A stretch of DNA of 64,000 nt from Amorphophallus konjac (GCA_022559845.1 JAHNEJ010003406.1:1-64000); one strand, 5' to 3'; shown: positions 11,095 through 22,064, counted from the stretch's first letter. The notes: generated by a model not told the origin, from the sequence alone. Translations and numbers: made by a program.

Positions 11095-11172
11095 TCACTT
11101 TGCGACCCGCCCGACCCGACCCGTCCCGCACCGAGACCGGGTCGGCCGGGTCGGGCGGGTCGGCAAACCCTG
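11095..11172. repeat. hAT right terminus with GACCCG/CGGGTC foldback
   Basis: GACCCGCCCGACCCGACCCG is followed after a short loop by CGGGTCGGCCGGGTCGGGCG, then GGCAAACCCTG at the tip. Such GGGTCGGG-rich ends with a CAGGG tip are typical of plant hAT elements. Confidence 0.7.
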
Positions 11173-12130
11173 CCCCACAAGGATAAATATCCCGATCCGG
11201 ATCCAATCAGCGCAAGCTAAATTAGCCCCGTTTACCTATTTATAGCAACCTTTTTGCATGCACCATTTTAATTACCGGCTCTCCATTCTTGCCCCTCCTC
11301 TCATCTGTGTCCCCCTTCACACTGCGCGAAGCAGGTCACTGTAGCTGATGCCATCTCATGGGGATGGCCACTCCGGAAACCAGACCGTCGTTTCCAACGG
11401 AGGCAACTCCGAACTCGATCGGCTTCTCCCACATCAGCTAAACCCGACCATGCACGTTGCATATGCATCTGGTTCAAGGAGATCTCAAAAACGGTCACCG
11501 GTAGCCAATGGGGTCGACGCACCCATCTCCCACCCATCCAGTTCAGATCTTGGAATCCTGGAAATGAAAACCTCGTCCTGTTCAATGCCTCAAAGCTCTC
11601 AGCTTCGTCGTCCATTTTCACCATATCTGTTTCATATAATAATTAAAGCCCACCAGGGTTAATTAAAACACCCCTAGCCCTCAGGGACCCCAACGATGAT
11701 GATTCTGCCATATTGTTTAGCAGAGCTGCGACCACCCTACAGGCCACAGACACATGGGTGCCCGGGGCCTGCCTCGGCATCAATTCCAGGCCACGGGAGA
11801 ACACCAAAACCTAATTTAATTCTTGGAAGAGTTCCAAGGACCTTGCCCCGGCGCCGTCATCCATCAGCTAAGGTGCCAAGGGTTCAACCGGCCAGTGGCC
11901 TTGATGAAGTAGACAGGTTCTACTAGGTAGGATAATTAGCAGTGGGGGATGGGACGGGCATTTGTTTGGAATTTGGATCCTCCGGCGAAGGTGGTCTGTC
12001 TGGGATGTGAAACTAATTGTTAGGTTCAAGTACAGTGCTAGTTTGACGTCTGTGACCAAGAACTCGGTGAGAAGTCTGGTCAAACTTCAAAGTGGGTTCT
12101 GCCCCAAAGAAGTGCCGTGACCCGTGCAGA
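11173..12130. other. Intergenic sequence without recognised gene
   Basis: Open frames here reach about 105 codons (for example 11348-11662 plus) but show no domain, signal peptide or splice structure that I recognise. Apart from the candidate hAT target site at its left edge, I see nothing specific. Confidence 0.5.
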
Positions 12131-13032
12131 AACTTAAATTATCAATTTTGTGGTTGAGTCAATCCGCTTAAATTAATTTTAGATTAATTTATTTTTAATT
12201 TGATAGGAAGATAGTTAACCAGAAAATAAAGAAGTGAGTTAAACTACTTTTATTCCAATGTGATTTGATAGAGAGTGAGTTATCCCATTAATAATGATAA
12301 CCAAATTATCATATTTATCCTTCCATTAATATTTTTTTTAATATATCTCTCATTCTCTCTCTCCACCTCTCTCCCAACGTCACTCCCCCTTTCTCTCACA
12401 CACATTAATTATGAGTTTTATTATTCATCAATATTTTTATTTTATTTTAATTTTAAACTATTTTAATATATACTATAATTTGAATATGTCGTAAAAATAA
12501 AATTTTTTTTGATAAACAACCTAATTAATCACATTAATTAAACTTTAAAACACAGAAATATCATTAATTATGAGTTTTGATTATTGTTCATTTTAAATAT
12601 ATTTTATTTTATTTTATTTTTAAATATTTTTACTATATTTTATAAATTGAATATACCATGTACTTAATTTGTTTTATAAATAACATCGATAATATCATTA
12701 ATTAAAATTTAAAGGTCAAACATGATATTAATTATGACTTTACTATTCATCTTAAAGAATATTTTATTTTAATATTTGAATATTTTTAAAAGTTACTATT
12801 TATCTTAATATCTTTATTTTTAACTTTTATAAATATTTTTATAGATTATATATGATAAATATATTATTATGCTAACAAAACTTTTGATAAAAAATATTAT
12901 TAATATTATTAACTTACAATTTAACCATGATAAAATTTATAACAATATATGTGTGAGAGAGAGAGAGGGGGTGGGCATTAATTATGGGTGAGAGAGAGAG
13001 GAAGAGAGAGAGAGAGGGTGAGCATTAATTAG

Positions 13033-13064
<32 letters not shown>

Positions 13065-13230
13065 GGGGGTGAGAACGTGTGTGAGAGAGAGGGGGTGAGT
13101 GATATTAATTGCATCGTGTGTAAGAGGGAGGGAGATAATACGGAGGTAACCCACCTCGCAAGGTGGGATTCGAAACCCCCTTGGTTAGCCCAGTATAAAG
13201 TCGGATTAACGTTGGCCCCCAATCAAACCT
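12130..13230. mobile_element. AT-rich foldback element A
   Basis: The left arm (about 12150-12330, TTTTTAATTTGATAGGAAG...) matches the reverse complement of 14535-14690. The right tip near 13202-13230 (GGATTAACGTTGGCCCCCAATCAAACC) resembles the reverse complement of the left tip of element B. Inside are a CT-rich block (12340-12410), about three 160-bp AT-rich repeats marked by ATTAATTATGA (about 12407, 12567, 12730) and a GA-rich block (12950-13130). No transposase is encoded. The superfamily is not clear; the GG...TTTGAT ends recall Tourist/Harbinger MITEs. Confidence 0.6.
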
Positions 13231-13300
13231 CAAAATATTGATTAGCTCAGAGTTAACCTTAGGTTAATCACATGCTAACTCATTTTCAAAGTGAGGCTGA

Positions 13301-14732
13301 GGGGCTCTTTGATTGAGGGTTAGCCCTAGGTTAATCCGAAGTTAGTCTAGAGTTAACTCTTTTTGTGATTTGATTGTTATTTTTATTTAATCAGATTAAA
13401 TTAAGAACTAATCTAAAATTAATCTTAGATTTTGAAACCCACCTTCAGAGATGGGTTAAGGTGAGTTATCGCATAATCAATGCTCAATAAATAGGCTCTC
13501 TCACCCATAATCAATGCTCTTTCTCTCTCTCTCTCTTATTCATTTATATTTAATCTCTCTCATGCTCTCTCTCTTATTTGTTTATGTTTAACATTAAATT
13601 GTTATAACTTTTATTATTGTTAAAATTTTAGTTAGTAATATTAATGATAATTTTTATAAAAAGTTTTATTATTATAATAGTATATTTATCATATGAAATC
13701 TATTAAAAATGTTTATAAAAATTAAAAATAAATATATTAAAATAAATAATTACTTTTAAAAATATTTGTGATTTTTGAATATTAATTAGTGAGATAAATT
13801 ATATTATTTATCAAACAAAATTATTTTCATGATATATTATATTTATAGACTATATGAAAAATATTTAAAAATTAAGATAAATTAAAAAAATTTTAAATAT
13901 GAACAGTAGCATGAACCCGTAATTAATGACATTTTTTACTTTTAAATTTTAATTAGTGAGATTATTGATATTATTTATCAAAATAAAATTATTTTCATGA
14001 TATATTCAATATATATAATATTAAAAATATTAAAATGTATATGATAAAATAATTTTTTAAAGATGAATAGTAACATAAACCCGTAATTAATGCCATTTTT
14101 GACTTTTAAATTTTAATTAGTGAGATTATTGATGTTATTTATCAAATAAAATTTATTTTCATGGTATATTATATTTATGTAATATAATAAAATATTTAAA
14201 AATTAAGATAAAATAAAACATTCTAAAGATGAATGGTATCATACACTCGTAATTAATGTCATTTTTTATTTTTAAATTTTAATCAGTGAGATTATTGATG
14301 TTATTTATTAAAAATATTAATGATATTATTTATCAAATATATTTTTATTTTTATGATATATTTGATTTATAACATATATCAAAATAATTAAATTTATAAT
14401 AAATTTAAAATCTTAAAGATAAATAGTAACTTAAACTAGTAATTAACGTGTGTGAGAGATAGAGAGTGACTAGAGAGAGAGGGGAGGGGAGAGAGATAGA
14501 GAGAGAAAATGGGAGATATATTAAAAAGATATATAAGTATAATATTTTATTTATTATCATTATCGGTTAATCTCCTACTTATCAAATTACAATAGATTAA
14601 AAGTAGATTAATTAACCTCCTTACTCTCAGATTAACTACCTTCTTATCAAATTAAAAATAAGTTAACTCTGAATTATTTTAATCAGATTAAATTAATCCA
14701 CCTTTAATGTAACTCCATATCAAATTGAGACC
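13301..14732. mobile_element. AT-rich foldback element B, inverted relative to A
   Basis: Left tip GGGGCTCTTTGATTGAGG, right tip (minus strand) GGTCTCAATTTGATATGG. The layout mirrors element A: CT-rich block (13500-13570), AT-rich repeats of about 165 bp marked by CGTAATTAATG (13918, 14082, 14249, then a diverged one near 14439), and a GA-rich block (14445-14510). The internal repeats run in the opposite direction to those of element A, so A and B together form a large imperfect palindrome centred near 13270. Confidence 0.6.
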
Positions 14733-15709
14733 GAAAGACTTTCAGTTGAGGTAAGTCGTGGCACCCCGATGAGCCAGGCCGTTCGTATCCATGAGAGGGT
14801 GTTCCACTCTGTTCGAAGTAGACATCCTCCGATTTCGAGGACTCTCAGGTCTCTGATGGAAGAACATCGTTTCAGTTTGGAAATCCTCACATGATCAGCA
14901 ATCCACTGTTTCCATCGACTGCTTAAATATGTCGGCAGATGTAACCTTTATTGAAATATTTAAGTCTTACAAAATTAACAATTGAGCCACTATATATATA
15001 TCACTCGTTCACATGCTTGGCAGATGCACCAATTGTAATCCGCAAGTCATAGCTTTCACAATATAAGCAGGAAATGTATGTTTGCAGTCGTGAGTCTCGA
15101 GGAGACGGCGAGTTTTTTTTTTTTTTTTTTTTGAAGGTGATGATGGACCACAACTATTTAAAATCAGAAACAATTATGCATGCATGCAGACCAACACCTT
15201 CGTGCAACACACATAATTCAGCGTGGAAAACTTCGCCCCAAGAATTATTGTGTTCCTTAATCATCAGCACCACAATTCCATTCACGATTTCAAGCATTGA
15301 TCAGCACCATGTATCATGGACTTCAACGGATCAACCAACGGTGTATCAATAGAAGAAAATAACAGGGACATTGGTGGGATCAAATTGACATACGGAGGAT
15401 GTATATACAAATACAAATCTAAGATAGATTTTTGCACAAATTCACTTTTATGATTGGTATATATGCCGAAGAAAACAAAAAGGATATATAACCGACGTAC
15501 TAACAATAATACGTCCTTTGAATTACAAGACTGACTTCATCTATCAGAGTAGCATAAACATGCATGGCCGAGTAAAATAGGCTACAAACAGTACCACCGC
15601 TCGTCATTGAGAAAAGATAACGAGAGTAGTAACAGTAATTAGTCCTTTGGTTTACAAAGAGTTCCTCGTTCTATCAGTAGCATATACGCCTTCGAATATT
15701 AGGCTAAGA

Positions 15710-15710
<1 letters not shown>
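14733..15710. other. Intergenic sequence, nothing recognised
   Basis: Contains a poly-T run (about 15113-15132) and only short open frames without recognisable domains. Confidence 0.5.

Positions 15711-15761
<51 letters not shown>
15711..15761. repeat. (TA)n microsatellite, left
   Basis: About 50 bp of uninterrupted TA dinucleotides. A second, short TA tract lies at 15881-15895, immediately before the TIR element. Between them is a C-rich spacer bounded by CCGGTGCCGGC motifs at both ends. Confidence 0.95.
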
Positions 15762-15763
<2 letters not shown>

Positions 15764-16054
15764 ACCGGTGCCGGCACCCCCCCTCTCAGCAGCGCCCCCC
15801 CCTCTCCCACCCCCCCCCCTAAATGCGCCCCCCTCTCCCATCCCCCGGTGCCGGCCCCATGGGATCATCTCCCTAATCCCTATATATATATATATGGGTT
15901 TTTTACATATTAGTCCCTATAAATTTAGTGAATTACCGATTAGTCCCTCCATTCTGAATATTATTTTAATAGTCCCTATAATCTTAGTCTAAAGGTAATA
16001 AAAAATACTAACTTACCCTTGGGTTAAGTGTGAGAGTGTGAGAGAGAGATAGAG

Positions 16055-16335
16055 AGAGGGGTGCCTCCCCCCTCCCCTACGACCTCCCCCTCCACCGCCG
16101 GCCACCCTCCCCCTCCCCTGCGACCTCCCCCCTCCCCCTCCGGCCGCCCTCCCCCTCCGACCGACGTGACCTCCCCCCTCCCCCTCCGGCCTCCCTCCCT
16201 CTCCACCTCCGGCCTCCCTCCCCCCTCTCCTGCGACCTCTCCCCTCCCCCCCCTCCGGCCTCCTCCTCCCGGCCTCCCCCTCCCGACCTCTCTCCCCTCC
16301 AACCGCGGTTGCCTCCCCGTCATCCTCTTCTCTTC
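16055..16335. repeat. Degenerate pyrimidine-rich tandem repeat
   Basis: The plus strand is nearly all C and T, made of imperfect copies of CGACCTCCCCCCTCCCC and CGGCCTCC. The complementary strand is G-rich with many runs of three or more G. Confidence 0.8.
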
Positions 16336-16683
16336 CCCCTCCTTGGACTCCTCGCCGCCGTTGTTGATCCCCCATCCTAGACTCCTCCCTGTTGTAGTAC
16401 TGCCGCCGTACGGAGAGGAGGCCTAGAAGCAGTCGTCGTGGTGGAGGTGGTCGGAGGTGTGTGGAGGTGGTGAGGGTGGCAGGGGGGCTGCCGCGGTGGC
16501 GTGTGCGACGTGGTGTTAGAGGAGGAGAAGGCTGCCGGGGGTGGGTTGGTGGCTACGTGGCCACGGTTGGTGGCGGAGTGGAGGCCGGAGGGGAGGCTGC
16601 GGGGTGGTAGCAGGATAGGGAGAGGCGGGCGATCGGCGACGTGGTGTGGGGTGAGAGAACAGGGCGGATGTGTTGAGGTCCCG

Positions 16684-18351
16684 TCAAAGGACAGCATGGA
16701 GTACCAAAGGAGCAGCACAGGTGGAAGGAACAGCAGGAGGTAGTTGGACCTCGACGCCCGGGCAGCGAGCAGCAACGGTTGCAGAGGAGAGGGCGCCGAC
16801 GCCCAGGGGGCAAGAGGCAACACCACCCTGACAGCGGTCACCAACGCCAGAAGGGAAGGCAGACGAAAGATCCCCGAGCCCAAGCCCCACACAACCACTA
16901 GGATCACCAAGAAGGCCACAGGGCCCTCCAGGAGAGGCTGGCAGGGAGGCTGGTAGAGCGGTGACGGCAGGACCACTCACGGAGGGAGTGGCAGGAGCAA
17001 CTGAGGAAGCACCAACGATGGAAGGAGCGGCAGCAGGAGGCTGCGGGGCAACGGTAGAAGAGACAGCAGGTGGGGCAAGCACCACGCCCTGGGGCCACTT
17101 CAGCCAGCCCCGAATGAACACCAAAAGAGGCGACGAGCACAGCTGGTGGAGAGGGGTCGACCCCTTGAGGGGGCAGGTCGACCCCACGAGGCAGCACCGC
17201 AGGCAAGGACACAGAGGAGACAAGGGCATGGGGAACCACAGCTGGCGAGGCAGGGACCGATACAACGTCTGGAGGGGCAGCAGGCGTGACAACACCGACC
17301 GGAAGAATAGCAATGGCAGGCTCCAAAGGGCCATACTCCAGCATAGGGTCGAGGCCAACAACGACCCCAGGTTGCAACGAAAGGAGCTCAGCCACCGCAG
17401 GGGCAGGAGGAAGGGCAGCAGCACCAGCGGCCAAAGCTGGGGGGGGCAGAACAGGAGGAGGGGGAGCCAAGGCATCCACCGCAGCACCACCAGAGATGGC
17501 CAGGCCGTCGAGGTGGGGGAGCACAACCTGCAGGCCAGGAGGGCAATCGGACAGCAGGGCAGCAGCAACTGGTGGCTGGCAGGAGGAGGTGGGAGGATCG
17601 GCAGGAGCGCCAGCGCAGACGGGTCGCCAGACCTTGTCAGGCACAGGAGGGAGACGAGAAGCAGCATATGGGGGAGCAAAACCAGCGGGCTACACGGTCG
17701 CTGCCGGAGAAGAAGACCCAACGAGGAGGCCCCCAGCCGCAGGCAGGGGAGAGCACGAAAACAGAGTGCCGGATCCATCGGCTGTCCCATCACGGCCAGG
17801 GGAGGCCGGGACCAAAGGCGCAGTAGGGGATGGCGAGGTAGCAGGAGGCTGAAGGCCAGGGGGTGGCACTGGGAAGCTGAAGGTATGGTCGGACGAGGGC
17901 AGGTGACCGGAGCCAGCAGAGGGGAGGGGAGACGCATCATGGAATCCCGGGAAGGATTGCGAGCAAGAATGGAGGAGCAGACCAGTGGCAGGAGGAAGAG
18001 CACGGCGCCTGCAGCCGGCGACGGTAGCAGACCATAGGCTGACGGAGGAGACACCAAGGGAGCAGCAACAGCCATGGGTGAGCCAGCCGAGGAGACGGGA
18101 GAGCTAGGGATCAACACAGGGTCTCCCACGGAGGGTGGCGTGTGAAGTTGGCCAAAAACGTGTCGAGCAGAAGAGGACGAGGGCATCGCGGGAGGGGCAA
18201 AGGCACCGTCGGGGGACCTCCAGGAGGAGAAAGGGGGGGCTAGAAGAGGCCCAAGGGCAGAGGGCGAAGCCCTGTCACCGTCCGCAGGCGCCGGAGAAGC
18301 TAGGGAGACCACGTCCGTACACCGTAGCCCAAGAATCGAAGAGGTGAACAC
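16684..18351 (-). pseudogene. Degenerate Pro/Ala/Ser-rich coding-like region in the TIR element
   Basis: A 555-codon open frame runs on the minus strand, but composition suggests its frame changes. The first part (about 190 codons) is rich in Ala, Pro and Ser. The middle becomes unnaturally Leu/Pro/Cys-rich, while another minus frame (16904-17644) takes over the Ala/Pro/Val-rich character there. This looks like one low-complexity protein with frameshifts; such tails occur in plant DUF4283/LINE ORF1 proteins, but no zinc knuckle or RT is visible. Long frames on the plus strand are shadows of the GC-rich composition. Function unknown. Confidence 0.35.
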
Positions 18352-18632
18352 TGCGGCAAGAACGAGCGCACCACCGGCGGCGGGGGGCAGCGGAGGGAAC
18401 TCAGCACCAGTAAGGGAAGGGGGAGGGTTATGATAAGGATAGTTTAGGATTTTTAACTTTTTTTTAACGAAAGGATAGAATATTCCATCGAATATCCAAC
18501 TATTTTAACGTCGATGAACTACATGGACCTTTCTGCTAGAGTTACATGATTTTAAGGGCATTTTAAACAATAGTGAGATTTTAGGGACTAAAAAATAATT
18601 CATCTTATTTGTAGGGACTAATATATAAAAAA

Positions 18633-18638
<6 letters not shown>

Positions 18639-18703
<65 letters not shown>
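18639..18703. repeat. (AT)n microsatellite, right
   Basis: About 64 bp of AT dinucleotides ending only about 75 bp beyond the stop codon of the receptor kinase gene, thus probably inside or next to its 3' UTR. Confidence 0.95.
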
Positions 18704-18705
<2 letters not shown>

Positions 18706-18778
18706 CTTATCACATCCTAGAACGAACAATATTTTACAAAGGAAAATTAAAAAACCCATCTTCATCTATGTGTTTCGG

Positions 18779-21199
18779 CTACAGAGAGTCAGAATAATCC
18801 CCGTACTCCACAAGACACTGAAGGGACCGAGGAATGGGAGGCAAACCTGCAACCAGAACCCCCTCCAGAATCCTAACAACTTCTCTCATCGTCGGCCGGC
18901 ACCTCTCTTCATCCTGTATGCACCAACAGGCGGCTATGCAAGCGCGAGTGAGCTCTTCAACATCAGCATCAGCCCCTAGATTGTGATCCAAGAGCCGGAG
19001 GACATCACCACCCCCATTGATCTCTTGAGCAGCGAGGAGGGGGAGATATGCATCAGATTCTCCACCTCCACCACCCATCTTCCTGTTTCTTCTGCCCGAG
19101 ATCAACTCAAACAGCACCATACCGAAGCTGTAGACATCGGCCTTGGGGGTGATGGCCAGGCCGGAGACCCACTCCGGTGCAAGATATCCGATGGTTCCCC
19201 TGACGGTCGTCAGCACCCGGCTGAAGTCCCGGGCAACGAGCTTCGCCAAGCCGAAGTCGGCGACCTTCGGCTGGAACGACTCGTCGAGGAGTATGTTCTC
19301 TGGCTTGATGTCGCAGTGTATGATGCGTTCCCTGCACTCTTCATGGAGGTAGGCCAGCCCTCTTGCAGTCCCCAGGGCAACGTGGTATCTTGTTCTCCAT
19401 TCCAGACATGGGGGTTCACCTTTGAACAGGTGGGAGTCCAGAGAGCCATTGGGCATGCAGTCGTAGACCAGAAGGCGCTTGTCCCCGTCGGCGCAGAACC
19501 CGCGGAGGCGAACAAGGTTGGCGTGCTGCACTGTGCCCAGAGTCCTCACTTCAGCCCGGAACTGCTTCTCTCCTTGCCTCGGACCTTCGAGCCTCTTCAC
19601 AGCCACGGGGGTCGAGTCTGATAACACCCCTGCAAAGACAGATCCGAAGCCCCCCCTGCCCAGCAGCGTCGAGAAGTTATTAGTGATCTGTTGCAGCTCA
19701 ATGTACCTGAACTGGAAGAGAGAGCCGTCCACAGCCTCTACCATAGCAGCCGAAGGTCTCCTGTGTAATCCATACGTCGCCATCAATAATGATATGGAGG
19801 AGAGAATAAAGAACCCCAGAATGGGTCCCAAGATGGATAGAAGTAACATTTTGGTCTTATGATCAGTCTCTGAATGCGGTTGCTCAGACGCTGCAAGGCG
19901 TAGGTAAAGCGTCCCACCACTGCCATCCGCAACCGATAGCTGTTGAAGATTGTGAAGGTGTCCATTCCATATTAGACAAGTAACATCATAAGCAAAAGCA
20001 GAGCAGCTGCAATTGTGAGAGCAAGCTAGTTTGCATTCTTCAGCACTTGCCGCCGACAGAGTCTGGGAACTTGTTGGGAATTTCACATCAGGCATCACAG
20101 AGAACACATCTGCTTGACTTCCCACAGAGCTTGCATTGTCCGAACATTCTAACGGGGATCTCCTCACACACCCACCACTCCAATCATCCAAATCCCAGCC
20201 TCCCAAAGATTTGGGTTCAAAACCAGGTAAACAACCACAAGGAGGGAGGCCCTTCTGATCACACACACCAAAGGCTCCACAGATGGAGTAAACATCACAC
20301 TGAGCCGCCGGGCGCGACCACATCAGCATCCATTTCTGGTCAGCATCCAGCCATGTAAAAGTTTTGAGCTGCCCAGTAACATCCATCACCAATCGCAACA
20401 GCATAGAGTCATTAGACATGGTGCAGGTGACATACTTGCGTTCCCTAGTTTCAATAAAGCTAAATTTGAAGTTCACATTCAGAGTCGCTTGAGGGATCAA
20501 GCCAAAGGAATGCCCATTCCACTCACCTGTGTGATCATACACCACAGACCCATTCCACAGAGTGAGGTAATCGTTAGATCCACCCGGGTCCAGGCGGTGG
20601 GAGAACCACCCGGGAGCAGGATCTTGGGAGTTCTTCCATGAAGTGAGGACCTGGTATTCCCCCGTTACCTTGTTCATCCCGACAAATTGGCCCGGCACCC
20701 ATGTGTCTGTTGGGTGATCAAAGCTCTGCCAGATTAGGGAGGAGGAGCCCGGGCTCTCCTTCAAGACGAGGTTTCCGGTATCGAGGAGGACGGCAAGGGT
20801 GGACTTCGACTTGGGGGATGTGATATTAGATGACCAAACTGGGGCCTTGGAACGGCTTAGCAGGATGAGATTGCCATTTTCTAGGGATATTTTAAGCTCC
20901 GAAGACGCGGTGCTGGCGAGGGGAGCTTCTCTGTTTGCAACCCATATCACAGTTTGCACTGGTATGTTTTTATACCAGATGCCAAGATAGTAGTGAGAGT
21001 TACCTGAAGTGAAGAAGCCAAGCTCGAACCTGCCACCTTTGGAGACAAGAGTCTGGTTTCCGGAGAGAGTTTTGCCCAAAGAAACGCTATCACTTGCAAG
21101 GGAGGGCCGCTCCCAGGACAAGCACGAAGGAAAACCAAGGGAAAGGATTAGAAGAGAGAACGCCGTGCCTGCAAGAAGCTGCAGCTGCACTCCAGCCAT
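18779..21199 (-). CDS. G-type lectin S-receptor-like serine/threonine protein kinase
   Basis: An intact single-exon gene of 806 residues, close to the family norm. Signal peptide about 1-28; bulb-type mannose-lectin domain about 35-155 (LGIWYKNIP, VWVANRE-like IWVANREAP); S-locus glycoprotein domain about 205-320 with the Cys-rich CGCLPGFEP; PAN/apple domain about 350-435 (ECKLACSHNCSCSAFAY); membrane helix 451-477; kinase about 508-785. Kinase motifs: GRGGFGSV 514-521, VAVK with Lys535, HCDIKPEN 628-635, DFG 648-650, APEW 674-677. The catalytic Asp630 follows Cys, not Arg, so this is a non-RD kinase. It should act at the plasma membrane, sensing an extracellular ligand that the sequence does not reveal. 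Closest relatives by motif order are the At2g19130-like, intron-less group. The start was chosen because it opens the signal peptide. Confidence 0.96.
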   Translation of the reverse strand: MAGVQLQLLAGTAFSLLILSLGFPSCLSWERPSLASDSVSLGKTLSGNQTLVSKGGRFELGFFTSGNSHYYLGIWYKNIPVQTVIWVANREAPLASTASSELKISLENGNLILLSRSKAPVWSSNITSPKSKSTLAVLLDTGNLVLKESPGSSSLIWQSFDHPTDTWVPGQFVGMNKVTGEYQVLTSWKNSQDPAPGWFSHRLDPGGSNDYLTLWNGSVVYDHTGEWNGHSFGLIPQATLNVNFKFSFIETRERKYVTCTMSNDSMLLRLVMDVTGQLKTFTWLDADQKWMLMWSRPAAQCDVYSICGAFGVCDQKGLPPCGCLPGFEPKSLGGWDLDDWSGGCVRRSPLECSDNASSVGSQADVFSVMPDVKFPTSSQTLSAASAEECKLACSHNCSCSAFAYDVTCLIWNGHLHNLQQLSVADGSGGTLYLRLAASEQPHSETDHKTKMLLLSILGPILGFFILSSISLLMATYGLHRRPSAAMVEAVDGSLFQFRYIELQQITNNFSTLLGRGGFGSVFAGVLSDSTPVAVKRLEGPRQGEKQFRAEVRTLGTVQHANLVRLRGFCADGDKRLLVYDCMPNGSLDSHLFKGEPPCLEWRTRYHVALGTARGLAYLHEECRERIIHCDIKPENILLDESFQPKVADFGLAKLVARDFSRVLTTVRGTIGYLAPEWVSGLAITPKADVYSFGMVLFELISGRRNRKMGGGGGESDAYLPLLAAQEINGGGDVLRLLDHNLGADADVEELTRACIAACWCIQDEERCRPTMREVVRILEGVLVAGLPPIPRSLQCLVEYGDYSDSL

Positions 21200-21823
21200 T
21201 CTGGCACTTCAGATGTGCGTCTAAGAAGCGAGAGGAGCCGAAGTATAAAGGAGGCGGCCTCCAAGATCATGTTCATTGAAGTGTGTCGTGTTTCAGTAGA
21301 ACACTATTTTCGTCTCTGTGACATCACACTCGGATTTAAGTCATCGGAATGTGTCAAATCACCCGTTTAAAAATGTGAGGTGATGATGTACAATGGACTA
21401 ATGCCTTTGGCAACACATGCGTTTCCGTAGAGAAAAGTACATCTCGCAATAGGAAACATTTGATCCCGAGATGCGCATTAAATATACGACAAACATATTA
21501 AATACACGCATTCTTCGACGACTCGGTGATCCGTATCGAATCGGTTCTTTCTTGATCCAGTACAATACACCTAAAATACACTAGTTTTCTTTGTGACTCG
21601 ACCCGACTCGGCCCGAGTCGACACGAGTCGGCCTGACTCGTTTCTTCCCTGATCCGATATGATACGCCTGAGTTGGGCTAGTCAAAACCGAGTCATCTAA
21701 CCATGAATACACGGTCGCACACGCGACCAGAAAATATAAAAATAAAATATTTTATAAAAACGATATATTAGTTATAAGAATAAATTTTTAATTATAAAAA
21801 TAAATTAATAAAATATTTTATGT
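21200..21823. other. Upstream region of the receptor kinase gene
   Basis: No clear TATA box in the minus orientation within 150 bp of the start codon. At 21530-21710 there are several ACTCGG/CCGAGTC motifs (GACTCGACCCGACTCGGCCC), a degenerate short repeat of unknown role. Confidence 0.4.
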
Positions 21824-22064
21824 AAGGAATCTTTTGGAGAATTTTGAAAGGTTTTTTTTTCTCCCTATCTCTCTCTGAAGTCCACAATTCCTATTTTTGA
21901 AAATCTGATGAGACGTTGACTCCTTTGAAAAGGATTAGGGGGTGAGGATTCCAACGTCATGATCTCTCCCCACGAGCCTTCCTAAACGCAGCCAAATTAA
22001 AAAGAAAAAACTCTCCATTCCTGCAAAGATTTCTTTTTTGATAGAATTTTTTTAATGAGGGAGG
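21824..22064. repeat. Direct repeat, copy 1 (about 240 bp)
   Basis: The block from AAGGAATCTTTTGGAGAA through GATTAGGGGGTGAGGATTCC to TTAATGAGGGAGGAG recurs at 24527-24755 in the same orientation with scattered substitutions. No coding sense; origin unknown. Confidence 0.85.

Larger units (their letters stand above)
8124..11172 (+). mobile_element. hAT-superfamily transposon, right part
   Basis: The segment encodes the C-terminal half of a BED/DUF659-type hAT transposase, followed by a second BED-domain fragment. It ends in a hAT-like terminus: reading inward on the minus strand from 11172, the sequence starts CAGGGTTTGCCGACCCG, with subterminal GACCCG/CGGGTC repeats that can fold back (11095-11172). 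The next eight bases, 11173-11180 (CCCCACAA), would be the target duplication. The left end lies outside the window beyond the inserted Tekay element, so neither the left TIR nor the duplication can be confirmed here. Confidence 0.75.
15896..18638. mobile_element. TIR element inserted in a TA microsatellite, with GC-rich interior
   Basis: The left end GGGTTTTTTACATATTAGTC (from 15897) and the right end read on the minus strand GGTTTTTTATATATTAGTCC (from about 18637) form terminal inverted repeats extending about 40 bp, with TTAGTCCCT repeated inside both ends. Both sides are flanked by TA dinucleotide tracts. Similar TA-flanked elements are known in grasses (Micron-type and some Mutator-like elements), but I cannot assign a superfamily. 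The interior, 16030-18430, is strikingly GC-rich compared with its surroundings and carries no recognisable transposase. The pattern resembles a non-autonomous element that captured other DNA. Confidence 0.65.

Noticed and set aside
16961..18037. 358-codon plus-strand frame in the GC-rich cargo
   Set aside because: Arg/Gly-rich product typical of the complement of a GC-rich coding strand; the minus strand looks more protein-like.
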